64,000 bases of DNA from Ischnura elegans (taxonomy: Eukaryota > Arthropoda > Insecta > Odonata > Coenagrionidae), in NCBI RefSeq assembly GCF_921293095.1, contig NC_060251.1, positions 61,025,585 through 61,089,584 of the forward strand, read 5' to 3'. The notes under the pieces were generated by a model. The model was not told the DNA's origin. It searched no databases and saw only the letters and a program-made list of their open reading frames with translations. Both the position numbers and the translations under genes were made by a program. Position 1 is the stretch's first letter. Each line of letters opens with the position of its first letter. Positions 11,369 through 22,200 of this stretch are shown here, one piece after another.

Positions 11369-13144
11369 CTTTTTCCCAGATGCTGCTCCTACTTTGGCCT
11401 TCTTGGTACCCCTAACCTTCTTCATCCTGTTCTTCCTCTCTTTACGCTGCTTTCTTGTTTGCTTCTGCTTTTCAAATAGGCCATGCTAAATAAAAAGAAA
11501 CATAATTAATTTCCCTACTTGACGAAAGGTCATAAAGGAACATTTACCTAAATACTTGAATTGAAAATCATTTTAGAATCCAAATTGCTCCAGACGAGAG
11601 AGAATTGAAAACAAGTCCATCAATGCAACAGCAGTGTAATAATACTACCATTCAATGTCATAAGAAATAAATATTATTCACTGAAGTTACTGAGTCTATG
11701 ATGCCCAAATGAGCAGGGCAAAAATTCAGGCAATTATGTGTGCTCAGTGGATGAAGCAGTAAGTATGGTTTTCAACCTCCATGTATGAAAAGAAAAGCTT
11801 CGCTACAATCGCTCTTATCACCCTTCTCTATCGTATTTACAGTTTTTTAAACATGGGCACCTTTGGGAAACTGTGTACATCCCCATCCTATTGGGAATGG
11901 GAAATAACCAGCATATTTTCTAATGTATAACTTATGCAGCATATTAGCTATGACCACAAAACGTTTAAAATCGAAAACGGGGATATACAAATGTTTCTAC
12001 CTGGAAATCTCTGCATAAGTTGCATTAACTACTCAAGAGCACTAATTGATAAAAAGAAAAAACAATAAAGGAATAAGTTTATCGTAACAGCGTAAGTGAA
12101 TTAAGACAATGCAGTGTAAATACTGCTTCATGGCAAGGGTGCACAATTTGGCAAATGCACACCGAAGAAACGGGAGAGCAACAATTTAAACAAATTTTAA
12201 GCAACAAAATCTTGGCACTTACCCTGGCTAATCTGTATTTTGGTTCAAATTTCTTAGCAAAGTCCAGTGTGTCGTACACTAACGCAAAGCCTGTCGACTT
12301 TCCTCCACCAAATGCTGTCCTAAACCCGAAGCAGAATATGACATCTGGAGTAACTTTGTACATTTTCGCTAGCTTTTCACGGACTTCTGTTTTGGGAATG
12401 GAAGGTTGACCTGGATGTAAACAATCCACGACCTGGAAATGAAAGGAGACGTGTGCACTAAGATGAACTGAAGAGACCTTGAAAGTTCTTAGACAACAAG
12501 ACAAAATGATCAATAGCAAAGGAACACTTGAGTTAAAATGATATTCAATGAAAAATATATAACTTCCAGAAGTTAAGGTACAAGCATTACAATATTCCGG
12601 GTAACACATTTAAATTAATTCATAGTTTCGAGCCAAATGAAAATTGCTGAGCAACGCCGAAATTTTATTTTCAGATAGGAAAAGTTGCACCTCGACATAT
12701 GAGGTCAGGAATTGTCAAAACAAATTAATGTAAAATATTCTTCTTACCATTTGTTTCCGGCATAGTAATCTATTAGTCATGAACTTCCTAGTTCGAATGG
12801 TTGCAGTTCCTTCACTCTGAAATAAACAATAACATGAGGGCCTCTTTTTACGTAAATAACAAGTTACGATAAGAGTGTAAAAATTAATTTCTAAATACAT
12901 CACTCCTCAATACTACTTCCAGGACAAATGTGGGAAATAATGACAGGCATAGCTCTTAAAACAATACCCGTAGCAGGCCATGCTCCCTAAAATGTTAACT
13001 TCCAACTATAATCCATTCATGACCAATTAATATGGGAGTGCTAAATAATAAAGAATGATACATTATGCTGCCTGTAACTATTTTGAGCTTTCTAAACATA
13101 CGATGCCTTTTATAAACAAGGATACTTAACCCAAAATTCTTACC
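11369..13144 (-). CDS. RpS24: 40S ribosomal protein S24
   Basis: Component of the small ribosomal subunit, cytosolic. Coding exons on the minus strand are 13144 and upward (only the ATG, 13146-13144), 12816-12748, 12432-12223 and 11485-11369. All have GT/AG borders and all introns fall between codons. Together they give 133 residues, the usual S24 length. Recognisable blocks are [19 protein letters not shown] near the start, [36 protein letters not shown] in the middle, and the basic tail with [21 protein letters not shown]. The protein should end about GKK; the last located exon stops at GGGAAAAAG followed by a GTTAGT donor. The stop codon therefore probably lies in a further exon I could not place. 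Without splicing the frame would add about 24 unrelated residues before a stop. Isolation of the ATG at the end of exon 1 matches vertebrate RPS24. Identification is near certain; only the 3' end is open. Confidence 0.93.
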
Positions 13145-13262
13145 ATGTTGGAAGGCTCGGCGGACACGACGAGGCGAGAGGAAACAACTTGCACTGAGAC
13201 GACGCTTCTGCCACCTACATCCGGTGCTGAGTAGAGAGGAACCAAATCTAGAGCTGTCGAAA
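13145..13262. promoter_or_regulatory. Head-to-head promoter of RpS24 and Sirt1
   Basis: Only 116 bp separate the two start codons. On the minus strand a pyrimidine tract TTTCCTCTC (13183-13176) is a plausible terminal-oligopyrimidine start for RpS24, giving a 5' leader of about 35 nt. An ETS-like ACCGGATGT lies on the minus strand at 13225-13217. The Sirt1 start sits in AAAATGGCGGA (13261-13270), close to the YY1/PHO motif, and a better AAGATGGCGG lies at 13460-13469 in intron 1. No TATA box is seen. The motifs are visible; their use is inferred. Confidence 0.65.
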
Positions 13263-16200
13263 ATGGCGGAGATTGTTGAGGGAGGGGACTATTCTTCGCC
13301 AGCGAAGCGTCTCAAACTTGATCACAACGATTCTAATACCGAATCAAACATTAAAGAGGACCTGGAAACTTTTGTTGCCTCCCCAGAAAATGTTCGGGAT
13401 AAGTTTGACGGTAAGTGTAAGTAGTACAGATTAATCAAATAGTTTACGTTTTTCAGTTCAAGATGGCGGATCGATGGTAAATTTTGCGCTCGGGCTACGT
13501 ATGCGAGCGTGGAGGGGCGGGGCTCATTTAATTACGCTTTAATTTTTACTTAATGTCAAGAATTTTCAATAAATAATTTTGCATTTCGAAATTATTCATT
13601 TTAGGGAAGAAATTTTTCATGGGTTTTTTTATTGGGCGAAGGACTATTTTTCGAGGCCACTGTTGCTATGGCGGTAAACTTGACTACTCAATGCGTCAGG
13701 GAATTGAAAACTAGGTTCAATTTTGATGTCGGAATCGCCTCCTAGCATTATTTTTCTCGGTTTTAAGGAAACTTTCATTGTTTTCAATTTTTTTTGTTTG
13801 ATCATTTCTATTTCTTAAAGATATTTGGGTTTTTTCAATAGGTGATCATTCAATATCGTCTGAAGCCTTAAATAGTGGTGATTCTGGCTTCAATGAATTT
13901 TCTCCGACTACGAGTGGGGACGAGAGTCAACCCGTTCCATCGATCATGGATGTATCTGGCAAAAGTGAACTTGATAAGTAAGGTTCTTTTTTTCCAAGTT
14001 TGGAATATATTTAATAATCCAAAATTTCTATTAAGAGTTACGATAACATGTATGACATTATTTCAGAAATGAGTCTGGAGATGCGGATGATAGGGATGAG
14101 GTATCTTCTACAGTTAGCAACATATCTGACCTAAGTGGACTTTCTGATTTAAGCGGGCAAGAATGGAAGCCTATTACAGGTAAATTCAGTTCTCTCATTT
14201 AGTGAATTTAGCTTAATAGTTTGGCGCTAAGGCTCTTGTTATTTTTCAGGTCCAATGAGTTGGGTTCAACGGCAAATGGTTATGGGTGCTGATCCGAGAG
14301 AACTTCTTTCTCAGTTAGTTGTGGATGGTTCTGAAATACCTCATCAATTTGATAATGTTACCCTATGGAAAATTATTGTTGATATATTGAGTGAACCCCC
14401 GAGACGAGAGAAACTTCGCCACATAAATTCTTTGGCTGATGTCGTTCGTCTGTTGCGTGGTGCAAAGAATGTCATCGTATTGACGGGTGCTGGAGTGAGT
14501 ACAATCCCTCTCACTAACTGTATGTTTGAGATTTTAATTAAATGAGGCGAATTAACGAAAAATATATCTATTTTATATTTTAGGTGTCAGTTTCATGTGG
14601 GATCCCAGATTTCCGTAGTAGAGATGGAATTTATTCTAGATTGGCAATTGACTTCCCCGATTTACCTGATCCTCAAGCTATGTTTGATATCAAGTATTTT
14701 AAACAGGATCCTCGGCCGTTTTTTAAATTTGCAAGAGAAATATACCCCGGCCAGTTTAAGCCTTCTCCTTGTCATAGATTTATCAAGGCTTTAGAGAGGA
14801 ACAAAAAACTGCTCAGAAATTACACTCAAAACATCGACACATTGGAAAAGGTGGCTGGAATACAAAATGTTATTGAATGTCATGGTGAGTAAAATGGAAC
14901 TTTTACTTTATTGGAAAAATTGAAATTGGGATAAGATAAATGACATTCTCCTCTGGGAGAAATAATTTAGGGTTGTAGTTGATGCCAAATTGTCGTTTCC
15001 TTGTTTAAGTTGTTTTGGGTTTCCCACTGAATGAGGATCTCCATCCTTGCCGACGTTTCGGTGACTGTGTCATGCATCGTCATCAGCCCTGATGGTGATG
15101 GACGACACGGCCATCGAAACGTCGGCAGAGTTGGAGAACCTCATCCGGTGGGAAACCCGAAACAACTTCAACATCATCATACGCTGGGAAAACCTCAGAT
15201 CTTTCTTGTCCTTTCCTTGTTTTTCTTTTAAGTCTTAGACACAGTATCCTCTTCCCACAGGTTCTTTTGCTACTGCATCATGCACTCGGTGTAAATTTAA
15301 AGTCACTGCAAATGAAATTCGAAAGGATGTTTTTGCCCAGAGAATACCCATGTGTCCTAAGTGTTCCCAGTCTGGTGCTGGATCATTCAATGCAAATGAT
15401 AAGAGAGGAGACTGGTATCGAGGTAAGATCTTTGCTCATTTCAATTGTTGAGGAAACATTTTTCTGATAATCCCTTTTTTGTAACTGTTATGACTTTTAC
15501 TAATTTTATGGTAAATTTTGGAAAATCAATGGAAAACTCTTGTGAGGAGTTTGTTGTTAGTGAAAAAAGTTGTAGATGAAGTCTTCTCTGTTGTTTTCCC
15601 TATGTTCAGAGGCTGGGAAGACTATTCAGGTTGTCCACTGGGTCAATAATGACATGACTGCTAAAATTTCGGCGAGTGGGTTCCATCTTAAGAGCTGAGC
15701 CCCGATCAACCCTGAAGATGGGAACTTGAGTCTTTTGCCAAATGTTGGCAGCCATATAATTATTGATCTGGAGGGAAACCTGAATGTCCTTCCAAGACAA
15801 TTATTGGACGTGTCAGTCTGCTTTCATGAATGGAGAGTTCTCTGCAGCCACATGAATTGTACTGAATTCTGCCAATTCTTCTTTTCTGATTTTAAAAAGT
15901 TTCACTTACAAAATGGCTTGATTGTTAACTTGCAATTCAATGCAAAAAATATTATATTTTTAGAAATTTATTGTCAATCCCAAATGCTTTGAAATTTTAA
16001 TATCCATCAATGTCTTTTATGAGGTGAAAGTTAACTGAAGTTACGCTGTCATTTCATGAACGTCATAAGAGTAGAACGGGATGTTGATCAATAGGAATGA
16101 AGAGAATTAAAATCACAGAGGTTGCTTTATGAAACAGAGTTATTTACTTCTTAAGAAAGATGATGCAAAAGCCATACTATTGTAGTATCAGGTTAAAAGT

Positions 16201-19200
16201 TGTTTTAACCTTTTCCCTACGTAGGCCGTGTTTTCACGGCTTGAATTTTTCGATGCTAAAGGACGAAGGCCGTGTTTTCACAGCTTAGCGGTCAAGCATG
16301 CCAAGTGGGTCCCAAGTGCCATTAGGGTCCCTAGGCGCGAGAGGTCCGACCCTTTCTTATTGTCCGTGTGGGGAATATCTCGGCCCATTCTGGCACTTAA
16401 TGTCCCAAGCAAAGAAGGTGCTCATGGTCACTTAATTGTTTATTAGTTAGAATAACTAAAAACGTACATGTTGCGTTTATTGAAAATCAATGCCAGGAAT
16501 TACATTCTGGATGTTCTGTTGATTGGTTCCAAATTTTAAACGGAACTCTGGCGTTAATATTAGTGGAGTTCATCATCATTTAGAACAAATTTTGTAGACG
16601 TTAAGGTTAGATCTTTAATTGTTATTTTTAAACCTTACTAGCAAATTTATAGGAGCGATTTTGTTATGATTTACATCTAAAGATATACGTTACTCTGTTA
16701 GCCACATTCTAAGTGTACATTTGCGGTGAAATTTGGTGAAGTATCCGATTGAACTCCTAAGAAAAAAAGCCCGCGTAATGTAATGAAATATGATTCTCTT
16801 CTCTTTCTTATTTCGTGCGTAATATGAATTTATAATCATCTAAGCAAAACTGCTTTATAAATATAATTTAGCCATTTCAAACAACAAATTTGTAAGATTC
16901 GAGTAGTTTTATGAGAATTTTTCTGGAAAATATTCTTGAAAAGAATTCTAAAGGTTTCATTCTCATGTTTTCAGAATGCTCATGGAGAGCAGACGCGAAT
17001 GAGGAGTGTGGATTTGGGCGTCATGGATCTAAAATATGTTAATATCATAAATCGTAAATAACTAGAAGTATGCTAGGTACATTGACAGATTTCATTCCCT
17101 TGAAAGCACTTGTTGGTCTATGATATAATGCCCTTTTGCTGAAAACCCTAAAAATAACCGAAGAACTTCGTTTAGAAGTTCTAGAGGCATTGCAAAATGA
17201 AAGGTATACATTTATGAACTGAAATTTGCTGCAATAGTAACAATTTAAAAAAGTAATATCGCATTGGTAACAATAAACTGACCGCAAAAGTACGCTGTGA
17301 TGGGCTGCCTTTGGGAAAAGGGTCGAGGATTATATTTGCCCAGGGGCCGAGGAAAGGGTCCGGCACCTCGCTAGGCAAGGTCATTAAGTGGAGTAAGCTA
17401 CTACCTGGACAATTCCTTGTCGAGAAACAACTCCATACGGGGCGGAAAAGAAATGCTCGAAGCCTTCATAGAGGCAAAACCAACTTTCCGTGAAGGAGCG
17501 CTGCGCAAAAGGGTTGAGGAAAAAAGCTGTCAAAAAGTTAGCACTAAGCAGTAATAATTGAAACATAGATAGTATTATATCAACTGACCATAGGTTATTC
17601 AAATGCTCCGGGGAAGGTATGCATTTTCCTCATGTCCTTCTGTGAGAGCCCATGGTGAAATTTCTTGCATTAGCCTGCTTTGTTTAACTCAATTCTGTAG
17701 TGGGCTTCTCTAGTTTATTGAAATGCACCTTGGTGTGATCATTATCATCACACACTTCTATAATTTGTGTAAACGACTGTAAATACTGAAAGTACGGAGT
17801 CAATAATAATATATGGGCTAATTACCATTGTCAAAAGCATTTCCATTCTTTTCTATTTGTCCCGAGGTACAATGCAAGGTCTTCTCATGAGGAATGTGAT
17901 TTGAGGTGCTCCTGTTTCACTTCTATTCTCTACTAGATATGTGTACTTTGTAGCTGCACCCTATCTTTCTTTCTGGATACGTTGGTCATCTTCCCACTGC
18001 AGTTTAAGTTAGTGACCTTGTTTTATTGTTTATTTATCTGACTATTCTTAACACATTCAGTGCTGAGCACATCAATTGACGTGGTCCATTCAAGCTGAGA
18101 TACAAAGCTCTGCCGGTCGGGCTGGGAGCCCTTTCTCTGCCTTCGTACATGACTATTATCCACTTCCGAGTCTTTCGATCATGTGTATGGCCTTCAGCAA
18201 GCTTCCCTCTTTCGAACCGTGTGCGCCTTATGTTAAAAGCAGTATTTGAACAAAAGTTATGGCACGGAAACCTCCCTCTATTTTTCTTTCTTATTTTAAC
18301 AGCTGATTTTGACGACTTTAATGATAATCAGGCCAGCATTAAATGTGTTAATGTGGTGCCTCCTAAAATGGTCCAATGGTTAAGGATGAACTCATGGTAA
18401 AGCTACAAGTAGCATTGCAGTTATCCTGCTGAAAATGTGATATTTGATCACTAATATTGACAGCTTAGTCATCATAAATTAATCCTTGGTAATGTCATAC
18501 TCATAAGTAAATAAGTTTTCTAGCATTAGTGGCAAATTTCTATGTTGGATATTGCGTTTTCATTTCCCTGATCCTTCATACTGCTAGAGAATTACTGCTA
18601 AATTCATCAGTAGGCTGTCAGAGAAATTTTTACGTATACCTTTTGTGATATTCAAATTGTGCTATAGTTCATCGTGAACCCAAATTTTCTCATAGGTAAC
18701 AATTATTTTTTTATTTCAGATTTGGCAGCTCAGGGGGTGATGAAGCCAGACATTGTCTTCTTTGGCGAGGGTCTTCCTGAGAAATTTCACCATGCAATGG
18801 CAAAGGATAAAGAGCAGTGTGACCTCCTTATTGTTATTGGGTCTTCTCTTAAAGTCAGACCTGTTGCCCTGATTCCAAGTGAGTATTTACTTTAACTCTG
18901 ATAATTTCTAGTTCGATTTTAAACATGGACTTAAATCTTAACATTGCACCTCATGTCACATGATTACTGAGTGAATCTGTTTTTAGATACCTGGTGACAT
19001 ATTGCCCCTATTGGGTGAAGTTAAAAAATCATACCACAGTTGGTTTTGTGGAAAAGTGCTTTTGTTTTTTCATAATTAATCTCATTCTAGATTATATCTT
19101 ACTAACTTTTATGTAGAGGTGCTTAAAACTTTATGCTGTTCTGTTGGCCTTTAAAGTCTAATCAGTTTTAATTATTTTTTTTTCTTTTTCAGGCTCCATC

Positions 19201-22200
19201 CCTTCCCATGTTCCTCAAATCTTGATCAACCGCGAGCAGTTACGTCATCTAAATTTTGATGTTGAATTACTTGGTGACAGTGATGTCATAATCAATCAGC
19301 TCTGTCACATGTAAGTTGATAGCTGTCATATTTCAGTGATTTATTTGCTATTTGTGAGGTTTTTATGGAATTAGTTTAGTTATAATGATTGACCCCTGAA
19401 ATTTAATCTTATTTTTACCCCTTACCATCGGTGATTACTTTGAAATGATGGCTTACCAGTTAAAAGTTTTTCAGATAGTACTTGTTTATTTTAAATCAGA
19501 GTATGTTTGTGATTGTCATGGAATCCACCCGTCATTCATTTCTTGTTATAAATTATGTATCACTTGTATTTAGGCTTGGTGATGGATGGAAGGAAGAATG
19601 CTGGACATCTCCTCTAGAGGAAACACGCCGTCTTAACCAGGTACCTAGAAGGAGGCGGAGGAAAAGTAGTATGTCATCCGTGGATAATCTTCCAATATTG
19701 AAACCCAACTCCACAGATGATGACAGAATGGGGCACTGTGCAACTGATGAAGTTGCTGAAAAGGGTAAGTGTTCTTCGCGTGATTACTTCTGAGGCTGGT
19801 GTCAGTGACTTACTGCATTGATCCTTCTTTTAGTCACAGACTCCATATTCTCCATCCCAATTTGTTATCCATTAAATTGCAGGATGTTTTCCCTCTTATA
19901 TTTATCCTTGTTTGCCAAAATTTTTATCTGAGAGCCTAATTGAAGGCTTCCATTATTCGCTTGTTTTTGCTGGTGAACAATCTGACTCATTTAGATTGAA
20001 TTATAAGTTGTGATTTCTCACTGTTCTAAACATTTATGCATTGAAATTTTTATGCATTTAAGAATTGAAATTTGATGAATGATGATATTCCTAGGTTTAA
20101 CAAAGGAAGAAAATGGAGACCCAAATAGGTCCCGCTGCATTCGTGATCGTCATGCATCACTGGACTCCACAGGCAGTGCCCGGTCTACTGAAAGCAGTGA
20201 CGATGGAGTTAGCAATGCTGGAAATGAAACGGAAAGTTATGAAGCTCCATCAAATCATAGTGGACCCTCAGGAAATGATGATGCACTCATGAATTGCTGG
20301 CAGCCAAAAATTCGTGAGAGTTTGGCATCTAGGCTTCAAGGTGGGCAAAATAGCTTTGTGAATAATGAAATGAATGGAGAGGAATTATGTCTTGCATGCC
20401 ATTATCCATTGCTTCTCTCTTGAAAAAGTCACTGAAAGACTTCACTGTCATCTTGTTGTTAGAAGCACAAAAGAAAGGCTGTTGCAAGTAAATGCTTGAC
20501 CCTCCCACAGTTGACTCCTGCACTGTCTATAGATATCACTGCTCTACATAATAGAGATATTATATGTGATATATATCATTGAAGAAGCAGGTACTTTTGC
20601 CAAATTTTTACATCATAGAGTGTAAGGGTGATAAGTGAAGGGGCATGTATTTCTCCATTTTTGGGCAGTTTATTAATTTAGTATATTTCTTGGTTTAAAA
20701 GGGCGGCAGACTTTCTTGTAACACATGATAATATCAATTTCTGATCTTTCTGGCGTATCCCTCCTATTTGTTATGCCACTGCAGTGAAGTTTATTCTTTA
20801 TCTCTGTGAACTATGGGATCATATTTTTATTTCTACTACAGATTTCAAGGGCTACAAGAACAGCAAGTAAATCCAATATTTTTGACTCCCTTGGATATTC
20901 AATGCATACAATCCTTAAGGTGTTGTACTTTAATGACTGAATGACATCGCTGAGATGAGAATTGTGGATAAGCTCAAGTCATTGCTATGTTGCTCAAGAT
21001 CCTGTAATTACCGTTATCCATGGAATATCAGAGCAAGTAATTATAGGATCACTTAAGAAACATTATAGGATCACTATATCTTTTGGGCCTCTCATATTAA
21101 ATTTCATAAATAAACACTTGTTATTGAAGTTAAAGTGATGCGGAGACAATTTGAATTGATACATAATAATTATTTACCAGATATACCGTATAAGCGCGTG
21201 TAAGAGGCGCACCTTTTTTCCCAAACATTGCAGCCGAAAATGGGGGTGCGCCTCTTACACAAACTTCTTATCTTCCCCCCTTCCCCTACCCGGTCGCAAG
21301 TCCAAGGGGAACTGAGGGGCCTTGGTTTACAGCATGAGTCAGTCATCTGAAACCCTGGGTCAAAATCAAGCGGCAGATAGGGGAGTTTCTCCCTTAGTGA
21401 CGTATTTTTAAAATGCTCCTGTTTGAATTTCTTGTAAGCATCGCGCCGTCACGTCGGTATCCCAGAGGTGAACATTGAAAAGATCGCGCGGGGTGATTCG
21501 CTCCGGAGCGCGCGCTAAATTTACTGCCACGAGTGGGCATCCCGCGGCATTTATACTGCATATAGTAATCGCTTATCAAACGTAGGGATACGCGTGGTTT
21601 TGAAGGACATACCTGATTCGTCAACATCTGTCTTTCCGAGCAATTTCCATTACGCTGAGCACCTGATTTTTCAAAAATTATCTTCAGACGTTAATATGAG
21701 GATTTTTGCTACTGAAAATTATATTGGTGTCAAAACCTGCGGTTTAAAAAATTCGAACGAGTGTGTTCATTGTTGGACTAGCGCTGAAGGAGAGGTCGAG
21801 GGGAAGGAGCGCGCTCCATATTTCAAGCTACGAGGCTATGAGCGAAGGAGCAAGGGAAGAACACGTCCGATCTTGCATGTGACGTCGTTGCCTTTAAAGT
21901 GAAGAGGCGAAGGCACAGCAGTGTTATATACGCAGTTTGCATTGCCTGAAGTTTCCAGTCCGTCTCGTCTTGTTTGAATGCGCTTATGCTACGCTTGTTT
22001 CTTCCGAAATTGTGCTGTTAGGACTAAGTTGAATATTAGTAGCCTTGTTTTAGCTATAAATCTTTGTGTCACTCAATTAGAGCTCAAAAAACTTAAATGC
22101 TGTCAGATATACGTCGCGTTAGGTCTAATTACTTTTTTTAACCTCGTGCGTGTCATACAATTGCTGAAAGATATCGAGATATATTTTCGAGCTCAGAAGG

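Noticed and set aside
13224-13262. In-frame extension of Sirt1 upstream to a GTG codon
   Set aside because: GTG is not a usual animal start. The ATG at 13263 has a good context (A at -3, G at +4), and the extension would take up the already short shared promoter.
14597-14794. Second frame over Sirt1 exon 5
   Set aside because: It is a shadow of the sirtuin core exon in another frame.
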